A stretch of DNA of 64,000 nt from Alicycliphilus sp. UBA6560 (GCA_002434305.1 DJJU01000013.1:248001-312000); one strand, 5' to 3'; counted from the first letter of the stretch, positions 40,173 to 48,758 are shown. Notes: generated by a model from the letters alone, not told the origin. Made by a program: numbers and translations.

Positions 40173-40874
40173 ATGCCCCTGGATCACCCCATCACCGCCA
40201 AGTGGCCCGCCCGCCACCCCGACCGCCTGCAGCTGTACTCGCTCAACACGCCCAACGGCGTGAAGGTGTCGATCATGCTGGAGGAGACCGGGCTGCCCTA
40301 CGAGGCTCACCTGGTGGACTTCGGCAAGGACGACCAGCATTCGCCGGCCTTCCTGTCGCTCAACCCGAACAACAAGATCCCCGCCATCATCGATCCCAAT
40401 GGCCCGGGCGGGCGGCAGATCGCGCTGTTCGAGTCCGGCGCCATCCTGGTCTATCTTGCGGCCAAGACGGGCGAACTGCTGCCAAAGGACGACATCGAGC
40501 GCTACGAAACGCTGCAATGGCTGTTCTGGCAGGTCGGCGGCGTAGGGCCAATGTTTGGCCAGGTCGGCTTCTTCCACAAGTTCGCCGGCAAGGACTGGGA
40601 GGACAAGCGCCCGCGCGACCGCTATGTGCAAGAAACCCGCCGCCTGCTGGGCGTGCTGGACCAGCGCCTGCAGGACCGGACCTGGATCATGGGCGAGGAC
40701 TACACCGTGGCCGACATCGCCGTGCTGCCCATGGTGCGCAACCTGATCGAGTTCTATGGCGCGGGCGAGCTGGTGGGCATCGACGACTTCGTGCAGGTGC
40801 GCCGCGTGCTGGCCAACTTCCTGGACCGGCCGGCGGTGCAGCGCGGGCTGAAAATCCCCTCGCGCGACGAATGA
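40173..40874 (+). CDS. Glutathione S-transferase (YfcG/Nu-like)
   Basis: A 233-residue protein with an N-terminal thioredoxin fold (LQLYSLNTPNGVKVSIMLEE, core NTPNGVKV) and a C-terminal helical domain with TWIMGEDYTVADIAVLP. The TPNG motif marks Ure2p/YfcG/YghU-type enzymes, which act as disulfide-bond reductases with glutathione. AAGGAG precedes the ATG. A dispersed repeat follows the stop. Confidence 0.88.
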   Translation: MPLDHPITAKWPARHPDRLQLYSLNTPNGVKVSIMLEETGLPYEAHLVDFGKDDQHSPAFLSLNPNNKIPAIIDPNGPGGRQIALFESGAILVYLAAKTGELLPKDDIERYETLQWLFWQVGGVGPMFGQVGFFHKFAGKDWEDKRPRDRYVQETRRLLGVLDQRLQDRTWIMGEDYTVADIAVLPMVRNLIEFYGAGELVGIDDFVQVRRVLANFLDRPAVQRGLKIPSRDE

Positions 40875-40920
40875 CGAATGAAGTGAGCGAAAGCCAGGGC
40901 ACGGGTCATTCGGCGCTACC

Positions 40921-40980
40921 TAAACAATAGCTGCCAGCGCTTGCTGCATAAGGCCTAGAGGCCAAAATGACCCTTATTTC
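40921..40980 (+). repeat. Double-hairpin dispersed repeat, copy 11
   Basis: CAATAGCTGCCAGCGCTTG, CTGCA, TAAGGCCTAGAGGCC, AAAATGACCC. It is 3' of the GST gene in the same orientation. Its second hairpin contains the start codon of the DTW gene at 40967. Confidence 0.75.
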
Positions 40981-41761
40981 TCCCGCCGCCCCGCACGCCG
41001 TCGCCGCCCTGCGCGACACGCGGCTGGCGCGCTCGGCCAAGCCGTTTCTCGCCCGCGGCGGCTCGCGCCGCGTGCACTGCGCCGGCTGCCGCCTGGTGAT
41101 CAGCCACTGCACCTGCGCCCTGCGCCGGCGCCAAGCCACCCACGCCGGCGTGTGCCTGCTGATGCATGACATCGAGCCGCTCAAGCCCAGCAACACCGGC
41201 TGGCTGGTGGCCGACGTGGTGGCCGATACCTGGGCCTTCGGCTGGGCCCGCACCGAGGCCGACCCGGCCCTCATCGCCCTGCTGCAGGACCCGCGCTGGC
41301 AGCCCTGCGTGGTCTTCCCCGCCCAGGGGCTGGCGCCCGGCCGCCCGGTGCTGGATGGCGACGCGCCGTTCGACGCGGCGGGCGCCATGCCGCCGGGGCG
41401 CCGCCCGCTCTTCGTGCTGCTGGACGCCACCTGGGCCGAGGCGGCCAAGATGTTCCGCAAGAGCCCGTACCTCGACCGTTTCCCCGTGCTCAGCCTGCAG
41501 AGCGACGAGCCCTCGCGCTACGGCCTGCGCCATGCCGCCCAGGACGGCCACTGGTGCACCAGCGAGGTCGCCGCCCGCTGCCTGCAGCTGGCCGGCGACA
41601 CGCACGCCGCCGCCGTGCTGCAGGCCTGGCTGGACGTGTTCAGCGAGCGCTACCAGCTGGCCCGCCAGCAGCGCCCCGCCCAGCCCGACAGCCCCGCGCA
41701 CCAGCGGCTGGCCGCCCTGGCCCATGCGGCCCCTGCCTCCCATCTGCCTTCCACGCCATGA
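40967..41761 (+). CDS. DTW domain tRNA-uridine aminocarboxypropyltransferase
   Basis: A 264-residue DTW-domain protein. The N-terminal zinc-binding cysteines are in CAGCRLVISHCTC and the domain signature is DATWAEAAKM (D-x-T-W). TapT-type members make acp3U in tRNA from S-adenosylmethionine. The first ATG in frame lies at the 3' edge of a dispersed repeat and has no usual ribosome binding site. The stop overlaps the next start by four bases (ATGA). Confidence 0.88.
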   Translation: MTLISPAAPHAVAALRDTRLARSAKPFLARGGSRRVHCAGCRLVISHCTCALRRRQATHAGVCLLMHDIEPLKPSNTGWLVADVVADTWAFGWARTEADPALIALLQDPRWQPCVVFPAQGLAPGRPVLDGDAPFDAAGAMPPGRRPLFVLLDATWAEAAKMFRKSPYLDRFPVLSLQSDEPSRYGLRHAAQDGHWCTSEVAARCLQLAGDTHAAAVLQAWLDVFSERYQLARQQRPAQPDSPAHQRLAALAHAAPASHLPSTP

Positions 41762-42357
41762 CCACACCCATCCATTCCACGCGCCGCGCTGCCCTGGCCT
41801 GGGCCGGCAGCACCGCCGCCGCCCTGGCCGCCCTGTGCGTGCTGCCCGGCTGCGCCAGCGCCGCCACGCCGCGCTACACCATCAGCGCGCGCGAGCTGCA
41901 GCAGGCGCTGGCCACGCGCTTTCCGCGCCGCTACCCGCTGGGTGGCGTGTTCGAGGTCGAGCTGCAGGCCCCCGCCCTCAAGCTGCTGCCCGAGCGCAAC
42001 CTGCTGAACGCCGTGATAGACCTGCAGGCCGTGGGCCTGCTGCTGCAGGGGAAAGCGCCCAGCGGCGTGCTGGACGTGGACTTCGGCCTGCGCTACGAGG
42101 CATCGGACCGCACCATCCGTGCCGACCGGCTGCAGATCAACGCCCTGCGTCTGCAGGGCCTGCCGCCGGCGCTGGGGCAGAACCTGACGCGCTACGGCGT
42201 GCCCCTGGCCGAGCAGGCGCTGCAGGACGTGGTGCTGCACCAGCTGCGCCCCAAGGACCTGGCCCTGGCCGACACCCTGGGCGTGCAGCCGGGCGCCATC
42301 CGCGTCACGCCCGCGGGCCTGGTGGTGGACCTGGCCAACCGCCCCAGCGGGCGCTGA
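41758..42357 (+). CDS. DUF1439 lipoprotein (YceB-like)
   Basis: A 199-residue lipoprotein with a Tat-like or Sec signal (HSTRRAALAWAG) and lipobox VLPGC (Cys about 34). The mature domain starts YTISARELQQALATRFP and matches DUF1439. Function unknown, likely envelope. Translationally coupled to the DTW gene. Confidence 0.85.
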   Translation: MTTPIHSTRRAALAWAGSTAAALAALCVLPGCASAATPRYTISARELQQALATRFPRRYPLGGVFEVELQAPALKLLPERNLLNAVIDLQAVGLLLQGKAPSGVLDVDFGLRYEASDRTIRADRLQINALRLQGLPPALGQNLTRYGVPLAEQALQDVVLHQLRPKDLALADTLGVQPGAIRVTPAGLVVDLANRPSGR

Positions 42358-42369
42358 CGGTTTTGCTGC

Positions 42370-42426
42370 GCTTTTCATAGCTGCTTGCGCAGCAGGGACG
42401 GGCGTTACAGGCATTTTTGCTTGTAA
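42370..42426 (+). repeat. Double-hairpin dispersed repeat, copy 12
   Basis: TCATAGCTGCTTGCGCAGC, AGGGACGGGCGTTACAGGC, ATTTTTGCTTG. Diverged stem but intact flanks. It follows the DUF1439 gene in the same orientation. Confidence 0.7.
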
Positions 42427-42523
42427 CTTGTGCGCGCTTGGCAGCCGTCCTACGTCAGGACAAAGCCGCTGCTGTTACAAATCCGGCATTCCCCTGTTCC
42501 GCTGCGCCGCGCAGCGCTGCACC

Positions 42524-43549
42524 ATGAATCCCATGCCGACACCGGACACGCAACGCTCCCCCGCCTTCCCCGCCATGCTGCCGCCCGACGCCGTGGTCGT
42601 CGTCACCGGCGCCTCCAGCGGCATCGGCCACGCCACGGCCCTGGCCTTTGCCAAGCGCGGCGCGCGGCTGGTGCTGGCCTCGCGCAACCCGGACACCCTG
42701 GCCCCCGTGGCCCTGGCCTGCTGCAGCGTCGGCGGGCAGGCCATCGGCATCCCCACGGACGTGACCAACCCCGCCGCCGTGCAGGCGCTGGCGGACAAGG
42801 CCGTGCGCCACTTCGGTCGCATCGACGTGTGGGTGAACGCCGTCGGCGTGGGGGCCATCGGCCGCTTCGATGACGTACCGCTTGCGGCCCACCGCCGCGT
42901 GATCGAGGCCAACCTGCTGGGCCACCTGCACGGCGCGCACGCCGCGCTGGCGCGCTTTCGCCAGCAGCGCCACGGGCGGCTGATCAACATGGTGTCGGTC
43001 GGCGGCTGGCTGCCCACGCCGTATGCCGCGGCCTATGCGGCCAGCAAGTCCGGCGTGCGCGCGCTGTCCGAATCGCTGCGCGCCGAGGTGGCCGACCTGC
43101 CGCTGGTGCATGTGTGCGACGTGGCGCCCACCTTCGTCGACTCGCCCGGCCTGTCGCACGGCGCCAACTACACCGGCCGGCGCATCGACCCGCCCCTGCC
43201 CATGGTCGATCCGCACGCCGTGGCCCAGGCCATCGTGCAGCTGGCCGATGCCCCGCGCCCGCGCGCCGTCACCTTCATGGGCACCGGCACCCTGGCCGGG
43301 CGCATGGCGCACGCCGTGGCACCCGGCGCCGTGGGGCGGCTGATGCGCTGGGCCAGCGACTTCGGGCTGCGCCGCGCCCGGCCGGCGCCGCTGTCCGAGG
43401 GCAACCTGTTCCGCCCCTCGCTGCAGACCTCGGTGGAGGGCGGGCGCCGCCACCGCCATGCCGATGCCCTGGGCACGGCCGCCACCGTCACCGCGCTGGG
43501 CGCTCTGGGCCTGGCCGCGGGCTGGTGGCTGGGCCGGCGCCGGCGCTGA
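42524..43549 (+). CDS. SDR family oxidoreductase with C-terminal membrane anchor
   Basis: A 341-residue short-chain dehydrogenase. Cofactor motif VTGASSGIGHA near residue 28, VNAVGVG, and catalytic YAASKSG near 172. The C-terminal 90 residues extend past the SDR core and end in a hydrophobic segment plus GRRRR, so the enzyme should be tail-anchored in the membrane. Substrate unknown. An intrinsic-terminator-like hairpin follows. Confidence 0.85.
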   Translation: MNPMPTPDTQRSPAFPAMLPPDAVVVVTGASSGIGHATALAFAKRGARLVLASRNPDTLAPVALACCSVGGQAIGIPTDVTNPAAVQALADKAVRHFGRIDVWVNAVGVGAIGRFDDVPLAAHRRVIEANLLGHLHGAHAALARFRQQRHGRLINMVSVGGWLPTPYAAAYAASKSGVRALSESLRAEVADLPLVHVCDVAPTFVDSPGLSHGANYTGRRIDPPLPMVDPHAVAQAIVQLADAPRPRAVTFMGTGTLAGRMAHAVAPGAVGRLMRWASDFGLRRARPAPLSEGNLFRPSLQTSVEGGRRHRHADALGTAATVTALGALGLAAGWWLGRRRR

Positions 43550-43622
43550 TCCGGCGCTGTTCCGGCGGCCGGAGCGGGTGCTGCACTGCAGGGGCGGAGG
43601 ACTTTCTCCTACAGGGCGGGGC

Positions 43623-43665
43623 GGGGCGGTTTCCTAGCATGGGGTGATTCCGCCCCGTGTTTTTC
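43623..43665 (+). terminator. Probable terminator after the SDR gene
   Basis: GGGGCGG (43623-43629) and CCGCCCC (43650-43656) enclose a 20-base loop and are followed by GTGTTTTT. Long loop, so moderate confidence. Confidence 0.55.
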
Positions 43666-43686
43666 CTCCCCCTCTGCCTGAACGCC

Positions 43687-44124
43687 ATGCTCACTGCACA
43701 ACCTTCTGCCGCCCGCGCCGCCCGCATGCCCGAGGGCACAGACGCCGCCATTCCCACCCCCGCGAACGCCCCCAGCGCACATGCCACCCGCACGTTCACG
43801 CTGTATGCCTACCGCGGCCGGCTGTGCGCCAGCAACGTGCGCGGCAAGCTCATCGACCTGGGTTCGCTGGCCGAGCGCAGCGGCAGCGGCTGGGCCTTCG
43901 AGCTGGACGGCGAGGGCAGCCTGGGCGCCTGCGGCTACGCCAGCGCCGAGCAGGCCCTGACCGCCGCGGCCGAGAGCATGACCTTTCTGTTCCTGGACGG
44001 GCAGTTCACCGCCCAGCGCGATTTGTCGGACGTGCCCCGGCCCGATCTGCCGCACGCGCCCCAGGTGGTGGTGGCGCTGGACCCGCGCGGCATCGCCAGC
44101 CCGGTGCTGGCCCCGGCCGCCTGA
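43687..44124 (+). CDS. Hypothetical protein
   Basis: A 145-residue protein I do not recognise. After a Pro/Ala-rich N-terminus (about 40 residues) it has a compact region beginning FTLYAYRGRLCASNVRGKLI and containing LYAYRGRL, FELDGEG and FLFLDGQF. No signal peptide or membrane segment. The ATG at 43687 is used; an in-frame GTG at 43657 is directly behind the terminator hairpin and is unlikely. It precedes slyD by 58 bases. Confidence 0.55.
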   Translation: MLTAQPSAARAARMPEGTDAAIPTPANAPSAHATRTFTLYAYRGRLCASNVRGKLIDLGSLAERSGSGWAFELDGEGSLGACGYASAEQALTAAAESMTFLFLDGQFTAQRDLSDVPRPDLPHAPQVVVALDPRGIASPVLAPAA

Positions 44125-44182
44125 TGCGCCGGGGGCGCTGGGCCACAATGCCGCCTTTGCCGCCCACCCACGCATACCCGCC

Positions 44183-44656
44183 ATGAACATCGACAAAGAC
44201 ACCGCCGTCACCCTGAACTACACGCTGACCGACGCCGCCACCGGCAAGACGCTGGACAGCGGCCACGTCGCCTATCTGCACGGCGGCTACGACAACATCT
44301 TCGCCAAGGTGGAGGCGGCCCTGCAGGGCCAGGCCGTGGGCCACGCGGCCACGGTCGACCTGGCCGTGGAGGACGCCTTCGGCACGCGCGACGAGTCGCT
44401 GGTGCGCACCATCCCCAAGAGCGAATTTCCGCCCGGCGTGAAGGTCGGCGGCCAGCTGCAGGGCCCCGGCCCGGACGGCCAGCCCATGGTTTTTCACGTC
44501 GCCAAGATCAAGGGCCCCGAAGTGCACCTGGACGGCAACCATCCCCTGGCCGGCAAGGCCCTGCGCTTTGCCTGCAAGGTGACCGAGGTGCGCGCCTCCA
44601 CTCCCGAGGAAATCGCCCACCGCCACGTGCACGGCGGCCACGGCCACCACCACTGA
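44183..44656 (+). CDS. slyD: FKBP-type peptidyl-prolyl isomerase SlyD
   Basis: A 157-residue SlyD: LNYTLTDAATGKTLDSG at the start, an insert-in-flap domain (about 70-125) and a C-terminal HRHVHGGHGHHH metal-binding tail. SlyD isomerises prolines, acts as a chaperone, and in enterobacteria delivers nickel. The tail is short compared with E. coli. Confidence 0.92.
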   Translation: MNIDKDTAVTLNYTLTDAATGKTLDSGHVAYLHGGYDNIFAKVEAALQGQAVGHAATVDLAVEDAFGTRDESLVRTIPKSEFPPGVKVGGQLQGPGPDGQPMVFHVAKIKGPEVHLDGNHPLAGKALRFACKVTEVRASTPEEIAHRHVHGGHGHHH

Positions 44657-44700
44657 GCCGCGCCGCGCGGCTCGCAGGACGAAAACGCAATGCGCACGCT

Positions 44701-44757
44701 ACTAAAAAAGTAGCTGCTGGCGCTTGCTGGGTAAGCGTTTAAGCCATATTCGGCTCT
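44701..44757 (+). repeat. Double-hairpin dispersed repeat, copy 13
   Basis: GTAGCTGCTGGCGCTTG, CTGGG, TAAGCGTTTAAGCC, ATATTCGGCT. It is 3' of slyD in the same orientation. The second hairpin AGCC-N5-GGCT is perfect. Confidence 0.85.
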
Positions 44758-44796
44758 AAGTCCTCGGCCGGGCGCGGCACGCCGCATGCCGCCCGG

Positions 44797-45687
44797 CTAG
44801 GGCGCGAACTGCTCCGCCAGGAAGTCCACCACCGCCCGCACGCGCGGCGCCAGCGAGCGCCCGCGCGGGTAGAGCAGATAAAAGCGGTCGTCCTCGGTGC
44901 GCTCCTGGTACTGGGTGAGCAGCGGCACCAGCGTCCCCGCTTCCAGGTCCCCCGCGATGTGAAAGCGCGCCAACCGCACCACGCCCAGGCCCTGCAGCGC
45001 GAAGCTGCGCAGCAGCTCGCCCTGGTCCGCACCGATGTAGTTGGGGATGTCGATGGTCTTGAGCCCGCCGTCCTCGTGGAAGGTCCAGCGGTTCCACTGC
45101 GTGCGGATGGTGAAGTTCAGGCAGCGGTGGCGCAGCAGATCCTCGGGCTGCTGCGGCGTGCCGGCGCGCTGCAGGTAAGCGGGCGCGGCGGCGATGACCC
45201 AGGGCCGCAGCATCAGCGGGCGGCCGATCAGCGTCTGCTCCGTGGGCCGGCCGCTATGGATGGCCACGTCCAGCCCCTGGCGGATGAAGTCGCCGCGCTG
45301 GGTGCCCAGCACGAAGTCCAGGTGCAGGCGCGGGTGCTTGTCCAGCAGCAGCGGCAGGCGCGGCGCCACCAGGTACTTGGCCGTGGTCAGCGCGGTGTGG
45401 ATGCGCACCGTGCCGGAGATCTCGGCATCGGCCACGCGCACGCCGGCCTCGGCCTCCTCCATGGCCTGCACCACCTGCTCGCCCGCCGCGCGAAAGCGCT
45501 CGCCCTCCTGCGTCAGGCGGATGGCCCCGGCCACGCGCTCGAACAGCCGCACGCCCAGGCGCGCCTCCATGCGGGCGATGAGCTTGCTGACCGTGGAGGG
45601 CGACAGGTGCAGCCTGCGGCCCGCGCCGGAAAAGCTGCCTTCCTCCACCACGCGCAGGAACACCTGCAGCTCGCCAAACTTGTCCAT
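44797..45687 (-). CDS. LysR family transcriptional regulator
   Basis: A 296-residue LysR protein. The N-terminal helix-turn-helix is GSFSGAGRRLHLSPSTVSKL; the effector domain starts near residue 90. It is divergent from the atuA-like gene, with a 107-base shared control region that contains a perfect palindrome. It probably regulates that operon in response to its substrate. The ATG at 45687 follows AGGGGTG. Confidence 0.92.
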   Translation of the reverse strand: MDKFGELQVFLRVVEEGSFSGAGRRLHLSPSTVSKLIARMEARLGVRLFERVAGAIRLTQEGERFRAAGEQVVQAMEEAEAGVRVADAEISGTVRIHTALTTAKYLVAPRLPLLLDKHPRLHLDFVLGTQRGDFIRQGLDVAIHSGRPTEQTLIGRPLMLRPWVIAAAPAYLQRAGTPQQPEDLLRHRCLNFTIRTQWNRWTFHEDGGLKTIDIPNYIGADQGELLRSFALQGLGVVRLARFHIAGDLEAGTLVPLLTQYQERTEDDRFYLLYPRGRSLAPRVRAVVDFLAEQFAP

Positions 45688-45695
45688 GGCACCCC

Positions 45696-45733
45696 TGTGA
45701 ATCTGTTTCACATGCGCTTTGCCGGCACATGCG
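45696..45733. promoter_or_regulatory. Candidate LysR operator region
   Basis: TGTGAATCTGTTTCACA (45696-45712): perfect 6-base arms, 5-base centre, with the T-N11-A form of LysR sites. It is followed by direct repeats CACATGCG at 45709-45716 and 45726-45733. All lie between the divergent lysR and atuA-like starts. Confidence 0.6.
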
Positions 45734-45794
45734 TTGTCTGCCCGAGCGCCACTCTACAGAATGCCCCGCAGCACTATGAATGGAGACAACGCCA

Positions 45795-47156
45795 ATGGCT
45801 GACAACAAGCTGCTGCGCATCGGCTCGGGCGCCGCCTGGTGGGGCGACCGCGTGGAGCCGGCGCAGCTCAACGCCGAGCGCGGCGACCTGGACTACCTGT
45901 GCTTCGAGACCATGGCCGAGGCCACCGTGTCGGCGGCGCAGGTGCGGGCGCGGCGCGACCCGTCTTTCCCCGGCTACGACACCTACCTGGACGACCGCAT
46001 GCGCGCCGTGCTGCCCGCCTGCATGCGCCGGGGCACGCGCATCGTCTCCAACCAGGGCTGGATCAACCCGCAGGGCGCCGCCCGGCGCATCGTGGAGTTG
46101 CTGCGCGAGCTGGGCATCACCGGCGTGAAGGTGGCGGCCGTGGGCGGCAGCCTGATCACCGACCGCGTGCTGCAGCTGGCCCCCACCATCCTGGAGACCG
46201 GCGCTCCCACCGCCACCCTGCAGGACACGCTGATCTCCGCCGAGGCCTACCTGGGCGCCGAGCCCATCGTGCAAGCGCTGCGCGAGGGCGCGCAGATCGT
46301 GGTGACGGGCCGCGTGGCCGACCCGTCGCTGTTCCTCGCGCCCATGATGTACGAGTTCGGCTGGGACGCGCTGGACCACGAGAAGATCGGCGCCGGCAGC
46401 GGCATCGGCCACCTGATGGAGTGCGGTGCGCAGGTCACGGGCGGCTATTTTTCCGACCCCGGCCTGAAGGACGTGCCCGAGCCGTGGAACTTCGCCTTCC
46501 CCATCGCCGAGGTGGACGCGCAGGGCACTGTGACGCTGTCCAAGGTGGCGGGCACGGGCGGCGCCATCACCGCGCAGACCGTCAAGGAGCAGATGCTCTA
46601 CGAGGTGCACGACCCGGCCAACTACCTTACGCCCGACGTGGTGGTGGACTTCACCCGCGCGCGCATCGAGCTGCTGGGCCCCGACCGCGTGCGCGTCACC
46701 GGCCTCACCGGCAAGCCGCGCACGCCGACGCTGAAGGTATCCATGGGCTGCACCGAGGGCTTCATCGGCGAGGACATGTTCTTCTACGCCGGCCCCGGGG
46801 CGCTGCGCCGCGCGCAGCTGGCCAAAAAGATACTGGAAGAGCGCTTCAAGATCGTGAAGCTCGACGCCGAGGAGGTGCGCATCGACTTCTTGGGTCTCAA
46901 CGCCATCCACGGCGCGGCCACGCCGCCCGACGCACCCGAGCCCTACGAGGTGGCCGTGCGTGTGGCTGCCCGCACCCGCACCCGCGAGGAGGCCGCCAAG
47001 GTCGGCCGCGAGGTGGACGGCATGGCCGTCTCCGGCATCGGCCACACCGGCAAGCGCGTGCCGCACCAGGAGCGCACGCGCGAGGTCATCGGCGTGTGGT
47101 CCTCGCTGGTACCGCGCGAGCACGTCGCGCCGCACATCGACTACTTCACCAGCTGA
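45795..47156 (+). CDS. AtuA-like protein (DUF1446), large domain
   Basis: A 453-residue protein of the acyclic terpene utilisation AtuA/DUF1446 family. Conserved blocks: GSGAAWWGDR, DYLCFETMAEAT, GTRIVSNQGWINP, VTGRVADPSLF, GIGHLMECGAQVTGG. Members act in catabolism of citronellol-like terpenes and of other acids; the reaction is unknown. Larger members carry a C-terminal domain that here is a separate gene 14 bases downstream. GGAGAC precedes the ATG. No other atu genes are in the window. Confidence 0.85.
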   Translation: MADNKLLRIGSGAAWWGDRVEPAQLNAERGDLDYLCFETMAEATVSAAQVRARRDPSFPGYDTYLDDRMRAVLPACMRRGTRIVSNQGWINPQGAARRIVELLRELGITGVKVAAVGGSLITDRVLQLAPTILETGAPTATLQDTLISAEAYLGAEPIVQALREGAQIVVTGRVADPSLFLAPMMYEFGWDALDHEKIGAGSGIGHLMECGAQVTGGYFSDPGLKDVPEPWNFAFPIAEVDAQGTVTLSKVAGTGGAITAQTVKEQMLYEVHDPANYLTPDVVVDFTRARIELLGPDRVRVTGLTGKPRTPTLKVSMGCTEGFIGEDMFFYAGPGALRRAQLAKKILEERFKIVKLDAEEVRIDFLGLNAIHGAATPPDAPEPYEVAVRVAARTRTREEAAKVGREVDGMAVSGIGHTGKRVPHQERTREVIGVWSSLVPREHVAPHIDYFTS

Positions 47157-47170
47157 CCCAGGAGCAACCC

Positions 47171-47524
47171 ATGAAGGCACGACTGGAACAGGTGGCCCAC
47201 ACGCGCTCGGGCGACAAGGGCAACACCTCCAACATCGCCGTGTTCGCCTACGAACCGGCGCTGTACCCGCTGCTCAGGGAGCAGCTCACCGCCGAGCGCT
47301 TCAAGGCCTTCCACCGCGAGGCCATCACCGGCGAGGTGCTGCGCTACGAGGCCGAGAACCTGCACGCGCTGAACTTCGTCGCCCACGGCGCCCTGGGCGG
47401 CGGCGTCTCGCGCAGCCTGTCGCTGGACAACTACGGCAAGGCGCTGTCGGCGGCCATCCTCGGCTTCGAGCTGGACGTGCCGCCAGAGCTGGCGCCGCTG
47501 CTGCGCGAGCGCACCCCGGCCTGA
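47171..47524 (+). CDS. AtuA-like C-terminal domain protein
   Basis: A 117-residue protein matching the C-terminal domain found fused to DUF1446 in longer AtuA proteins: ARSGDKGNT-type start (HTRSGDKGNTSNIAVFAY), LHALNFVAHGALGGGVSRSL and SLDNYGKALSAAIL. Presumably it forms a complex with the large subunit. AGGAG precedes the ATG. Confidence 0.82.
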   Translation: MKARLEQVAHTRSGDKGNTSNIAVFAYEPALYPLLREQLTAERFKAFHREAITGEVLRYEAENLHALNFVAHGALGGGVSRSLSLDNYGKALSAAILGFELDVPPELAPLLRERTPA

Positions 47525-47557
47525 CACCCATTACGACAACTAAAGGAGACAAACCCC

Positions 47558-48532
47558 ATGACGCGACGCACCACCCTGCGCACCCTGGCCGCCCTGGCCC
47601 TGGCGGCCTGCGCCCCGCTGGCCCAGGCCCAGAACTACCCCACCAAACCGGTACGCATCGTCGTGCCCTACCCGGCGGGCGGCACCACGGACATCATCGC
47701 GCGCATCGCCGCGGCGCAGCTGGCCGACCGGCTCAAGCAGCCCTTCGTGGTGGAAAACCGCGCCGGCGCCAGCGGCGCCATCGGTTCGGTGGCGGTGTCG
47801 CAGGCCGCGCCCGACGGCTACACGCTGGTCATGGGCACGGCCAGCTCGCACGGCATCAACTCGGCGCTGCAAAAGAATCTGCCCTACGATGCGGTGAAGG
47901 ACTTCGCCCCCGTCACCGTGGTCGCCAGCACGCCCAACATCGTCGTGGTGCACCCCAGCGTGCCCGCCAAGACGCTAGGCGAGCTGCTGGCGCTGGCCAA
48001 GGCCAAGCCGGGGACGATCAACTTCGGCTCCACCAGCCCAGGCGGCTCGCCGCACATGAGTGCCGAGCTGCTCAAGATGATGGCCGGCGTGGACATGACG
48101 CACGTGCCCTACAAGGGCGCCGCGCCCATGCTCACGGACCTGATCGGCGGGCAGATCCAGGTCGGCTTCGACAACCTGCCGTCGACCATCGGCTTCGTGC
48201 GCAGTGGCAAGGTGCGGGCGCTGGCCGTGACCACGCCGCAGCGCTGGCCGGGTGCGAGCGACATTCCCACGGTGGCCGAAAGCGGTGTGCCCGGCTACGA
48301 GGTCTCCGGCTGGTTCGGCCTGCTGGCACCCGCCGGCACACCCAAGGCGGTGCTGGACACGCTGCAGTCCGCCGTGGCGCAGGCCGTGCAGCAGCCCGAG
48401 GTGGCCAAGCAGCTGCGCGACCTGGGCGCCGAGCCGGTGGCCAACAAGCCCGAGGCCTTCGCCCGCGACATCGCGGCCGACGTGGACAAGTGGCGCAAGG
48501 TGGTCCAGGCCACCGGCGTGAAGCTGGAGTGA
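47558..48532 (+). CDS. Bug-family (TctC-type) solute-binding protein
   Basis: A 324-residue periplasmic receptor with signal peptide ending PLAQAQ, then VRIVVPYPAGGTTDIIAR and VVENRAGASGAIGS. It lies 33 bases after the AtuA genes and probably binds their substrate or a related carboxylate. The permease subunits are not in this window. A long GC hairpin follows. Confidence 0.93.
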   Translation: MTRRTTLRTLAALALAACAPLAQAQNYPTKPVRIVVPYPAGGTTDIIARIAAAQLADRLKQPFVVENRAGASGAIGSVAVSQAAPDGYTLVMGTASSHGINSALQKNLPYDAVKDFAPVTVVASTPNIVVVHPSVPAKTLGELLALAKAKPGTINFGSTSPGGSPHMSAELLKMMAGVDMTHVPYKGAAPMLTDLIGGQIQVGFDNLPSTIGFVRSGKVRALAVTTPQRWPGASDIPTVAESGVPGYEVSGWFGLLAPAGTPKAVLDTLQSAVAQAVQQPEVAKQLRDLGAEPVANKPEAFARDIAADVDKWRKVVQATGVKLE

Positions 48533-48539
48533 GACCGCG

Positions 48540-48562
48540 GGGCCCGGCGCTGGCCGGGCCCA
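48540..48562. terminator. GC-rich hairpin after the Bug gene
   Basis: GGGCCCGGC and GCCGGGCCC flank a 4-base loop. There is no T-run, so it may be a transcript end stabiliser rather than a true intrinsic terminator. Confidence 0.45.
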
Positions 48563-48639
48563 GGGCGTGGCGCTGTGCAAACGCCCGCCCGCTGGTGCGG
48601 CCGCCGCCTGCCGCCGCCATGCATGCAGGCAGTTCACTG

Positions 48640-48700
48640 CAAAAAAAGTGAGCTGCTGGCGCTTGCTGGACAAGCGTTTGAGCCTGATTTGATGCATAAA
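48640..48700 (+). repeat. Double-hairpin dispersed repeat, copy 14
   Basis: GTGAGCTGCTGGCGCTTG, CTGGA, CAAGCGTTTGAGCC, TGATTTGATGC. It lies about 110 bases 3' of the Bug gene and upstream of the Fur-like box of the TonB receptor. Confidence 0.85.
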
Positions 48701-48728
48701 CGATGCCGGGCCCGCAAAGACGTGATAA

Positions 48729-48745
48729 TTGCGAATCTTTCTCAA
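48729..48745. promoter_or_regulatory. Fur-like box upstream of the TonB receptor
   Basis: TTGCGAATCTTTCTCAA, an inverted repeat close to TTGAGAATGATTCTCAA, preceded by GATAA. It lies 14 bases before the ATG, suitable for iron repression. Confidence 0.6.
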
Positions 48746-48758
48746 TCGTCTTTGCATC

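Noticed and set aside
43657..43686. GTG start for the hypothetical protein before slyD
   Set aside because: It directly follows a terminator-like stem with no ribosome binding site.
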